This document shows, piece after piece, positions 55,046 through 64,000 of a DNA stretch of 64,000 nucleotides (its first letter is position 1; each line of letters opens with the position of its first letter). The stretch is from Cyprinodon diabolis (taxonomy: Eukaryota; Chordata; Actinopteri; Cyprinodontiformes; Cyprinodontidae), in the NCBI GenBank assembly GCA_030533445.1, contig CM060081.1, positions 14,081,655 to 14,145,654 on the forward strand, in the 5' to 3' direction. Position numbers and translations under genes: made by a program. The notes beneath the pieces are model-generated. The model searched no databases. It had not been told where the DNA came from and saw only the letters and a program-made list of their open reading frames with translations.

Positions 55046-57385
55046 TTTGCCAATGGCTCAACCAGGCAGGTTTGTTTTCATGTTAAGTTACTTTAATGTG
55101 ACAACTGATCATCTAATATCATCATCATCAAAATATGTAAATATTTGATTTATGCAGTTCTAACTCTCAACAGAACAAAGCAGCTGTAGACCAGCAAGAG
55201 ATTTGACACAGAAGCCTGGATACAATGCATTCACTCTGTGTGTTTGAAAAGGTCATCCATGATAGGCATAGGCCCCTTTGGTCCAAACGCCAATATCTCT
55301 TTATAGAGCAAGCGGCTTTGAGCTAGTCCCTGCTGTGCCTCGCTGTCAAACCCTGGTTTGCTTCATTTTCCACACAATTTCAAACAATATCTCAGACATC
55401 AACCCTCAGCTGCTGGGGTGTAAAAAACCAAGAACTGTAAAGAAGGGTGGAAAAGGGCAACTGTTAACGTAAATGGTGATGAGGTGTTCAATTGTGCAAC
55501 AACCTCAGATCCACTGTTACCTTTCAACTGAAAGATCCTCATCATATAAATAAGAAGATTCAGGAGATTTCTGTTGATATTTAAGGTTTGGCAAACAAAA
55601 CAACAAAGGGAAATTCTCAAAGATTCAAGAAAGAAATGTCTGATTTATTAAAAAAAAACAAAATCTATTATCAACCTATTGATTAGGCAAAAGGAGAGAT
55701 GAAAGTAGAGATGGAGATCATCTCTGTGGTTTGATTTAGGCAATTTTTCTCAGACACTGATAGTAATGTGATTTACAACATTCCCAGTCTTAAAAATGTC
55801 AACAAGATATAACTGTAATTTTTTCACACTACTGGTTTTCTGTAACAGTTTTTGTTTCTATTGAATAAAATCACTTTAGCAAATTAAGGTTTAACACAGC
55901 TAATATTAAATGTTTCGATAAACAATTTTTTAATGTTATAAAAGCTTCTGTTTCTTTCTAGAATTGCACAATAACATACTTCATAGTAGAAACATACACT
56001 TAAAAGTATTCAGACAAGATCGTTTGGGAGTAACTGACAAAATACTAAAATACAAATATAGCTTATATTTTGTACCTTGAACTAACTGAAAACTGTCCAG
56101 TTTTGGGTTCCTATCTAAAAAAGATGACTGCAGCGCAGATGAAAAGATTTAAGAAATCCATATAATTGCATGAAAAAGGTTCTAACTGGTGGATTTAAAG
56201 GTGGGCTGTCTTTTGGCTCCTAAACAGAAGGAAATGAGGCAGTTTTTCTTAATGAATTTTAAAAAGGCCTAACAGAAAAGTGAAGTGCATCTCAAACTGT
56301 GCTGAAAGATAAACAGCATCGCTATCGGCTGTGATAAAATACATTTTTATACAAACTGTTGGTGGTAAAACAGAGCATATTTATGTAAACTACTACCCAA
56401 GCAAATCACTATCCAGTTCACAAAGACCTGCTCTGTTTTTCCTTGCAGTTAGAGTGAAATGTTAAGACAGATGAAGAGGAGCAACCTGCTGCACCGGATC
56501 ATTTCTTTAATTTACATATACGTTCTTAAACCAGCTTGATTGTTCTCGTTTTACCCGGAAAATCATAACCTCAGTGTATAAAACATCTTAGAAACAAAGT
56601 GTAGCACTTCCAAAGGTTAATGAACATAACTCTGAGTAATTTGCTCTCTGAATATTACTTCCAGATCTAATTAGCCCTTTGGAATGATTCATAACCATCA
56701 ATAAATATTTATTCTTTCATGTAAATAAGTAAAACAATTTGGCTTTCCTTTTCCTGTGAAATCCTGGTTCTTTTAATTATTGTTTATATGTGTTTTTCTA
56801 AAAACATTTAGCATTTTCTGTTTTAAAAAAGTCATCACAATTCCTTGTTTCTTTCAGATAGGTGATTTATATTTTAATTTGTTTCCTGCTTTTAAAGAAT
56901 TAATCTTCCCCTTATCTCTAAGAAAAAGGAATTGAATAGAGTTTCTCTTTCCTTTTTTCCATTTGCTTTTTCTCACCCATCAATTTTTACATATTAAATA
57001 TTTGGGTTTTAACCATGCCAGCAGCAGCCAGTCATAAAAAAGTTTACAAACTGCTTAATTCTGGTTACCTTTATCTAGGTGTTAGCACCACTTGTCCTGG
57101 TTGACCCGTATATGTCTTCTATGACCTATTGCTGTAAGAGCTTTCATCCATAGTTATCTGACAGGTTTAAACCTGTTATGTAGACTCTTTTAGTCCTGCC
57201 TTCACCCTGCCTATGAAATCAGGATCTACCAGCTCCTCTCCAGACTAATATCTGTGATTACAGCGCAAGTCAGCCTTCTTGGCTGGGACCCTTTAATGAA
57301 ATCCTAAAGAAAGCTACTTTAGACCTTAGATAAACTGCTGGGGACATGCTGGTGTAGATTCTTAGTCATCCAGGACGTAGTCACT
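55046..57385. other. AT-rich DNA, no gene recognised
   Basis: No supported coding frame. A stretch at about 56480-56740 has several homeodomain-like TAATTA/AATTAG sites and low repeat character, and is a weak candidate for conserved noncoding sequence. Confidence 0.5.
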
Positions 57386-57645
57386 CCAAAAAAAGTTAAA
57401 AATAATCTACTGGACTTTGTTTCCAAGCTTCCATGAGGCTTTTTCAATTAAACGGGTCCACCTGTCCATCTGTTTAAATTTGCATGTTTTCAAAACAAAA
57501 ACATGGTTTTGATGGGCCGATGCATAAAACCTGGAACTCAACGCTACTCCTGACATTTTTAATTGAAAAAGCTTCCTGGATAGGAAGCGAAACATCTTCA
57601 AACTTTGAAACAAAGTCCAGTAGATTGTTTTTTTTTTAACTTCTT
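57386..57645. mobile_element. Foldback-type repeat with AGTCCAGTAGATT arms
   Basis: The left arm AATCTACTGGACTTTGTTTC (about 57402) is complementary to the right arm GAAACAAAGTCCAGTAGATT (about 57607). GGCTTTTTCAATTAAA (57432) pairs with TTTAATTGAAAAAGC (57558). The left arm lacks about 15 bp present in the right arm. The GATAGGAAGCGAAACATCTTCAAA block is common in fish genomes. No coding frame. Confidence 0.7.
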
Positions 57646-58825
57646 TTTTAAACTGCTGGTGACATTAACATTTTAAGGAGCATATTATAAAATGCTAGTG
57701 GTACAGTAGTAGCCATTCAGAATTTCCCCACTTTCCCTGATGGGTCCTTGGCTGGTCCTTGGCTAGTCCCCTAGAATTCCCTTTTAAACATCTAAAATTT
57801 TCTTTCTGTCATGATTTGTGAACATTAAGATCTAAAGACAAGCTTTATTCCCTGGTCAGACCCTGTGATTCAGTGAAAGGTTGGAGTCAGAGTAAAAAAA
57901 TATGCACGCCAATAAAAAGGCTGGTGGCTGGAATTTGGAAGGGATTTCATTGCCATTTGGCTGCCATTCAGCTGGCTTTTGACTGGGAGGGGCTATTTTG
58001 AATGTCTGCTACTGTATTTAATTTATCATTCTTAGCAGTTTATCTGGTGCAAAACTACATTTTAAAAGTACAAATAAGAAATGGATCATTAGCCTAATCC
58101 CTGAAACCAAGTTTTTAGTGTTAGATGTTGTCACAGCAGTTGTTTTTTGTTAATTTATGAGCAGTTTTCTGACTGTTTTTCAAAATGTCATTAGTACCTT
58201 CTGCCGCGTGAAACCGTGGCTTTGCTGTTTCTAGTGTAATCTCAAGTCAATCAAATCTTCCTGTTTTTCAAACATTGCATCATATGCAAATTTAGAAGCT
58301 TCATTCCTCCAGGGGAAGAAAATGGGCAGTAGATGTCGAGACAAAAAAAAATACCATTTGAAGATAAAGGAAACAAAAAACACAAGGCTTAAAATGTAAA
58401 CCAGCAATATAGAACCGAAGAAATAAGTGGAATATGGTTCTGAATTGTTGACAATATGCAGTAAAAAAATAAGTATTTACAATGACCTTTAGCTCCATCG
58501 GTCTGCACTACTCTGTTGATGGGCTTCGTCTTTGTGTGTTTTTCATGTGTTGAAGCCATCAGGCTGTCTTATTGGAAAGCTGTTGTGAAGTTTCTAGTTC
58601 TAGTTTTCTTTTCGAATATATAATACATAAACACAACCTGTCAACCTGCAGGTTAAAACTTTGGGTATTTTAGGCAACTCAGTAGTCAGAAACCCAGTGA
58701 CTTTATACTGAACTCGGCTGAATTTCAACCAGGAACATTAAAAAAATAATACTTTAATGTATTTAAATTTGTTTTCTCTGACTGACAACACAAAGCAGTA
58801 AATATTTTGACATTTTTTTTTCCAG
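57646..58825. other. AT-rich DNA, no gene recognised
   Basis: Contains a short tandem CCTTGGCTGGT / CCTTGGCTAGT near 57746-57768. Nothing else recognised. Confidence 0.5.
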
Positions 58826-59034
58826 TTTTTTATTGTCACAAGCACAGAGCAATGAAAGGAATTCTATGCAATTAACCCATCCCATTGGGAAGCAGCTGGG
58901 CTGCCATTGTGCATCACCCGGTGAGCACTGTGTTGCTCAGGGACCCAGATTGCCAGTCTGTTGGAGTAGGGCTTGAACTTTGAACCTCTGGAATCCAAGC
59001 GCAATGCCCCAACCACTAGGCCACCACTCCCCCT
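58826..59034 (-). repeat. tRNA-derived SINE
   Basis: On the minus strand a tRNA-like head is present with A box (GTGGCCTAGTGGTTGGGGC, ending near 59030) and a diverged B-box region (AAAGTTCAAGCCC). A body sharing GCACAATGGCAGCCCA with the 43485 and 59351 copies follows, then a 3' tail GTGACAATAAAA. Confidence 0.83.
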
Positions 59035-59350
59035 TAATAAATTGGTTATTACAACACATGCATATTCTTTGATCCCAACCCTCCCAGTGTAGCTCTAGCT
59101 ATATGTTTAGAATAGTTTTCCTGCAGGAAGGTGAACCTCCATTGAAGTCTCACATTTTTTCTACTCTCTTACAGGCAGGATTGTTTTGTATTTACGTAGC
59201 TCGACCTATCTTCCTTTTAGGTCTACAAACAGCCTACCATCATCCCTGTTCCTACTGAAAAATTTTTTTTAGCATAATACTGCTGCTGCCATGAGTTATT
59301 ATAAGGTTTTTTGTTTCAAGTTTTGAGCAATGTGAGATTCTTAATAATAT

Positions 59351-59566
59351 TATTGGAACTTTATTAAGCTCACAATGGAGAAATCTGTATTTAATCCATC
59401 CCCTTGGGGAGCAGTGGGCTGCCATTGTGCGGCACCCAGGGAGCAGTGTTGTGTTAATGGTCTTGCTCAGGGAGCCAGAGTGCAGGTTTTGGGGTCAAAC
59501 CGGGTACTTGTAACCTTCTGAGAGCACAAGCGCACTGCTCTAACGACTGGGCCAACACTCCCCCTT
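59351..59566 (-). repeat. tRNA-derived SINE
   Basis: On the minus strand the head has GTTGGCCCAGTCGTTAGAGC (A box) and ACCCGGTTTGACCCC (B-box region). The body has GCCGCACAATGGCAGCCCA and the tail TTAATAAAGTTCC. It is closest to the plus-strand copy at 43485-43702. It lies about 320 bp from the 58826 copy in the same orientation. Confidence 0.86.
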
Positions 59567-60359
59567 CAATGTACAGAGTATATTTTGTTAAGAACCAAAA
59601 AGTCTAACAATGATCCTATCAGGTAATAACCTCTTCTTGAGCAAGTTTTGTCTTTTCCTTTGATGAAATATCTCAAACAGGACTTTTAGACCAAATGACT
59701 AATGACATTAATTATGACTGGCTGTGCAGGTGGTAGGTTTGCTGTTGATCTTAAACCTTAATATTAAATGACAAATTAAACAATTGCCTGATGTTTTCAT
59801 TGCTTTAAATTTTCTTTTATAAGGAACATTATTTAAAAATTCTTCAGAGCTGTATCACTGGCATGTCTGCCAGTGTGTCTTTATTTATGAGCCTGTTGTG
59901 TATTAGAAAATACAAACAAAATTCAGGTAAAAATAAAGAGTTTTTCTGTCTTATAATGAGTAATCAGCAATTTTGAATAACAGAGTAAGGCAATAGTGCA
60001 AATATCACATCAGTTAGATGACAAAAAACAAACAAAAAAATGAAAACAGTCTTACTGAAATAGCCAGCAGTGTTTTTACACCTCTGTGCAGATATATCCC
60101 CATTCACATGCTTTTGGCTGACTGTTTTTATAAGACTTTGGTTTGATCAAGTCTTTTTTTTTTTTTTTTTACAAACTGTTTATATTTTTGTGTTAGTATG
60201 CAGCATCACAGTTTTCTTTTGGCTTTTGAAAACTGCCAACACCACAGAAGGGAGCAATAGATCCAAAATAAATGCTCTAAAACCAGAGCGATTTTGACAA
60301 AAAAAATCACAAAGCTGGTGAAGTGTGTGATGAGTAAATTAATTAGGAAACTGTCTGAA
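59567..60359. other. AT-rich DNA, no gene recognised
   Basis: A T run lies at about 60152-60170. The 75-aa frame at 60070-60297 spans it and is not supported. Confidence 0.5.
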
Positions 60360-60790
60360 AGTGGGAACTAGGTGAGATCAGCCTAAGTTAGAGAAGGGAA
60401 GGGAAGAGAAGGGGCTGGCTGGCAGGTAACGGCTTTGCATGAGACTCATGAGCAGGAAAGACAGCAGGGGTGAGGGATAAGAAAATCAGAATTTCAATTA
60501 CGAGAGGGCAATTGTTTTTTATCTCGAGTGCAAGTTAATGAAGCTAATTAGTCTTTGCAGCATGAGCCCTCTGGCACGTCAGATAATCGCCGGAGGCTCA
60601 GATAGTGCCAGTCAATTTTTGGCTTAATGCGGTAAGGGGGCAAAACAAACAGGTTCTTATCAGCCCTGCAGACATTACACTTGGGATTTACATTAACTTC
60701 AAGACCTTTTTCACCTTCCTGGGTAATTTATTGGTCAATTACATGAGATATCTCTTGCTTAACATTGATTATTGAATAGGTATGTTGAGG
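60360..60790. other. Candidate conserved noncoding element
   Basis: A 430-bp stretch without repeats or coding frame is dense in homeodomain-type and other factor-like motifs: TCAATTACG (60496), GTTAATGAAGCTAATTAG (60533-60551), CAGATAATC (60581), GCTTAATGCGG (60621), and GTCAATTACATG (60733). Composition is more balanced than the surroundings. This resembles developmental enhancers, but only a cross-species alignment could show it. Confidence 0.3.
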
Positions 60791-61294
60791 CCTGCTCAGG
60801 CACACCAAATGTTTTTACATTTAACATCTGAACAGCTGGAGGAAATAACATCATCACTAAGGTGTGAGTAGCAGTTAAGAATTTTAGCAAATTAATAATT
60901 AGATAAATTAATATCAGTAAAAAGCTAATTGCAGAAATATGCTAAAACATACCTTAAAAAAAAGAAGACTAAGGCAGAGCCCATTTGTGCATCAACTTAA
61001 AACTAATGTTTTACCTGATAGGAGAGAAGATCATATTGAACTTTATGTTTGAAGAATTGTTCAACTTTTTTCACTGTCATCGCTCAGAAAGTAGGAACCA
61101 GTCATCAGGCAGACAGTACAACAAAAAGAAAATGTTTAAAACAAAATGTTTTATTGACTGCTCTGTAAACTGCGTCTTGTAAGCTGGGACCGGTTTAGAG
61201 GTAGAAACTCAGGTTAGTGACCACAAAAGACCATCCGTCTATCTATTGAAATGTCTTTCACAGAAGCAGCATATAGAACATGCAAACAAACATA
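60791..61294. other. AT-rich DNA, no gene recognised
   Basis: No motif or supported frame before the DD36E transposon; a 65-aa frame at 60985-61182 has no recognisable feature. Confidence 0.5.
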
Positions 61295-61296
61295 TA

Positions 61297-62513
61297 CACT
61301 CACTGGCCACTTTATTAGGTACCCCATGCTAGTAACGGGTCGGACCCCCTTTTGCCTTCAGAACTGCCTCAATTCTTCATGGCATAGATTCAACAAGGTG
61401 CTGGAAGCATTCCTCAGTTTGGTCCATATTGACATGATGGCATCACACAGTTGCCACAGATTTGTCGGCTGCACATCCATGATGCGAATCTCCCGTTCCA
61501 CCACATCCCAAAGATGCTCTATTGGATTGAGATCTGGTGACTTTGGAGGCCATTTGAGTACAGTGAACTCATTGTCATGTTCAAGAAACCAGTCTGAGAT
61601 GATTCCAGCTTTATGACATGGCGCATTATCCTGCTGAAAGTAGCCATCAGAAGTTGGGTACATTGTGGTCATAAAGGGATGGACATGGTCAGCAACAATA
61701 CTCAGGTAGGCTGTGGCGTTGCAACGATGCTCAATTGGTAACAAGGGACCCAAAGAGTACCAAGAAAATATTCCCCACACCATGACACCACCACCACCAG
61801 CCTGAACGGTTGATACAAGGCAGGATGGATCCATGCTTTCATGTTGTAGATGCCAAATTCTGACCCTACCATCCGAATGTCGCAGCAGAAATCGAGACTC
61901 ATCAGACCAGGCAACGTTTTTCCAATCTTCTATTGTCCAATTTCGATGAGCTTGTGCAAATTTTAGCCTCAGTTCCCTGTTCTTAGCTGAAAGGAGTGGC
62001 ACCCGGTGTGGTCTTCTGCTGCTGTAGCCCATCTGCCTCAAAGTTCGATGTACTGTGCGTTCAGAGATGCTCTTCTGCCCACCTCGGTTGTAACGGGTAG
62101 TTATTTGAGTCACTGTTGCCCTTCTATCAGCTCGAACCAGTCTGGCAATTCTCCTCTGACCTCTGGCATCAACAAGGCATTTCCGCCCACAGAACTGCCG
62201 CTCACTGGATGTTTTTTCTTTTTCGGACCATTCTCTGTAAACCCTAGAGATGGTTGTGCGTGAAAATCCCAGTAGATCAGCAGTTTCTGAAATGCTCAGA
62301 CCAGCCCTACTGACACCAACAATCATGCCACGTTCAAAGTCACTCAAATCACCTTTCTTCCCCATACTCATGCTCGGTTTGAACTGCAGGAGATTGTCTT
62401 GACCATGTCTACATGCCTAAATGCACTGAGTCACCTCCATGTGATGGGCTGCTTAGAAATTAAGTGTTAACGAGCAGTTGGACAGGTGTACCTAATAAAG
62501 TGGCCGGTGAGTG
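61297..62513 (-). mobile_element. Tc1/mariner DNA transposon (DD36E), apparently intact
   Basis: 1217 bp with 26-bp terminal inverted repeats (61297-61322 and 62488-62513, CACTCACTGGCCACTTTATT...) differing at one base. TA lies on each side (61295-61296 and 62514-62515). It contains a single uninterrupted transposase gene on the minus strand. DD36E spacing matches the group described as Incomer in fish and other animals. Confidence 0.92.
61358..62371 (-). CDS. Tc1/mariner transposase, DD36E
   Basis: 337 residues from ATG at 62369-62371; a second ATG two codons on ([13 protein letters not shown]) may be the real start. The N-terminus has two helix-turn-helix segments: about 8-50, with [22 protein letters not shown], and about 70-115. 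The catalytic domain has Asp157 (AWSDESRF), Asp248 ([11 protein letters not shown]) and Glu285 ([11 protein letters not shown]). Counting gives 36 residues between the second Asp and the Glu, against 34 in the Tc1 copy at 50852-51883. The role is cut-and-paste transposition at TA. No stop or frameshift is visible. The 121-aa plus-strand frame at 61251-61616 is its shadow. Confidence 0.94.
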   Translation of the reverse strand: MSMGKKGDLSDFERGMIVGVSRAGLSISETADLLGFSRTTISRVYREWSEKEKTSSERQFCGRKCLVDARGQRRIARLVRADRRATVTQITTRYNRGGQKSISERTVHRTLRQMGYSSRRPHRVPLLSAKNRELRLKFAQAHRNWTIEDWKNVAWSDESRFLLRHSDGRVRIWHLQHESMDPSCLVSTVQAGGGGVMVWGIFSWYSLGPLLPIEHRCNATAYLSIVADHVHPFMTTMYPTSDGYFQQDNAPCHKAGIISDWFLEHDNEFTVLKWPPKSPDLNPIEHLWDVVEREIRIMDVQPTNLWQLCDAIMSIWTKLRNASSTLLNLCHEELRQF

Positions 62514-62515
62514 TA

Positions 62516-64000
62516 TGTGTGTCCAATAAGAAGCTTGTCAGTAGTTGTTTTTGTCACAGAACTAGTGTCATGGTGAGATTTGTTTGTCTTTTAAGTCTTT
62601 GAAAATTCTAAATTAGATTCGAGCATGGCTGACTTTCTCTGACAGAGACATATTCAAAGCATTGACAAGGACAGACATGTTGTGTGTGGACTATGTGTCA
62701 GAATCTTTCTCAGATTTGTAATCAGGGATTTCTTGTTTTCTGTTGACAAGCTCAGATGGAACTCCTTATGAGGAAAGGTCGCTTTTACTGGGATTTAAAG
62801 GATGAAAGACAAAGGGCAGTGTTGTTGTTGGATGCAGGTAGAAAAAAAAATTAAACCACAAGGCCTCTTATAATGGAATTTCATCATGCAGAAGAATATT
62901 AGGGCGACTCAGAAAAATAAGAGCTGTTCAGCCTTCCTGTTCAACATAATGAACATCATGGAAGCTCTCCATGGTGCTGAACTGAAACAAGCTCATAGGA
63001 TGGTTAATAATTCAGTCTGTATCTAATTGCTGCTTTCCCTAATAGAGACACAAATTGTGCTGTGTTTTACTCTGCAGGTAAAAACACAATAGCATTATTG
63101 TACTGCTGCACCTTTCTGCTACAGTAGTTATCTTTATTGCCTGCTAGTAGTATTAGGGTATTATAAAAAATGTCAGTCAGTCATTTTTTTCATCCCTCTA
63201 TTTGGGAGAGATATTTAAAAAAATTCTCTCTTGATACTTTTTTAAGATTAAAGCTGAATAATATTTTGTAACAGGTTTCTATGAATCTGTTTTCAGGTCT
63301 TCGATTATTTGTTGTTTACCAATCAAACCCAAGGCACAGCAAATCAGGATAACCCTAAGGGTTTTCAGAATGGGAGGTGCTCTCAAACAATCCTTGAACT
63401 TAGTTCTCAACACTTTCAAATCATAGAGACATTAATAAATAATGAGCATTTATTAATAGCAAATTCCAAGATACTCAAGATCATAAAATTCTAAATTTAA
63501 GATATTATATTGAGAAGATAAATATATAGATTTCTTCTTTCTTCTTTTTCATTCCACTTAATATGCAATTTGTGTTACTATCTCACATAAAATGCTATTC
63601 AAACAACCATATATATGTGGTTAATCCTATAAAGTGAAAATAAAGTTTAAGCTACAATTGTTTTTGGAAGATATTGTAATTTCTATGCTTAAGTATGTGA
63701 GGGTCATGCAAAAAATTAAATACTAAAAAGATATGTGGTACAGCCTAAAAATCTCTAGTCCATTGTGAACAGCTAATCCAGTAGAATGTGTTTGGATTTT
63801 AATTGCTTAAAGATGAAAATGGTTTGCTGCATGCCAAACCCTGTCTTAAGTCCTGCTTACTCAATAACAACAACAACAAAACAGAAAATCGAGAAAACTT
63901 GATTGCAACAACAATTTGAAACAGTAAAATGGGTTTCCGTTGATATAAAGTACATAACATACACTTTAGCAGTTGTATGGCTGTTATTGTTTTCGTTCCA
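62516..64000. other. AT-rich DNA, no gene recognised
   Basis: No repeats with definable ends and no supported coding frame to the end of the window. Confidence 0.5.

Noticed and set aside
61251..61616. 121-aa plus-strand open frame
   Set aside because: Antisense shadow of the DD36E transposase.

Overview
This is nuclear DNA of a ray-finned (teleost) fish. The evidence is its repeat content: an L2/Maui-type LINE, a Gmr1-like Ty3/gypsy element, a chromodomain-type gypsy element, Tc1/mariner elements of two DDE types, hAT-type and foldback MITEs, tRNA-derived SINEs, and long (CA)n, (AAAG)n, (ATCC)n and GATA/GACA tracts in AT-rich single-copy DNA. I see no host protein-coding exon, rRNA gene or functional tRNA gene. 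The window is intergenic or deep-intronic, and every substantial reading frame belongs to a transposable element. I cannot name the species.

Layout. 1-9.5 kb: AT-rich DNA with a CpG-rich DNA transposon flanked by TTAA (2423-3549), CA and ATCC microsatellites, telomere-like degenerate repeats, an L2 tail, a foldback element (6981-7615) and a 726-bp hAT-type MITE with an 8-bp target duplication and a nested SINE piece (8033-8758). 9.5-19.8 kb: a solo chromovirus-type LTR with 5-bp target duplication (9508-10216), two MITEs and a 5'-truncated L2 LINE with a frameshifted reverse transcriptase (about 15.06-17.34 kb). 19.8-26 kb: a structurally complete minus-strand gypsy element of 6178 bp. Its 833-bp LTRs look identical, its target duplication is CTACT, it has a tRNA-Leu-like primer site, and its integrase lies upstream of reverse transcriptase. 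26.6-28.9 kb: a composite satellite built from 97-bp and 214-bp units with strikingly constant lengths, followed by an internally deleted LINE remnant. 29.5-47.4 kb: mostly unassigned AT-rich DNA with solo LTRs, LTR-like remnants, a SINE and a second L2 3' end. 47.4-52 kb: a 5'-truncated chromovirus followed by an apparently intact Tc1 element (50718-51965). 52-64 kb: unassigned DNA, a GATA/GACA tract, a foldback element, two SINEs, a candidate conserved noncoding block, and a second apparently intact Tc1/mariner element of DD36E spacing (61297-62513).

The elements act as separate mobile units rather than a pathway. Two transposase genes are open throughout with complete DDE triads and paired terminal repeats. 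The Gmr1-like element is very young but carries one in-frame TGA. The chromovirus, L2 and EN-type LINE copies are dead. The observations most worth following are the copia-like domain order and SCAN-like Gag of the young gypsy element, an antisense TATA-plus-intron arrangement in its LTRs, the two-unit satellite, CTCF-like motifs in the solo LTR family, and a possible host promoter near 34.5-34.9 kb. I found no convincing wholly new system.
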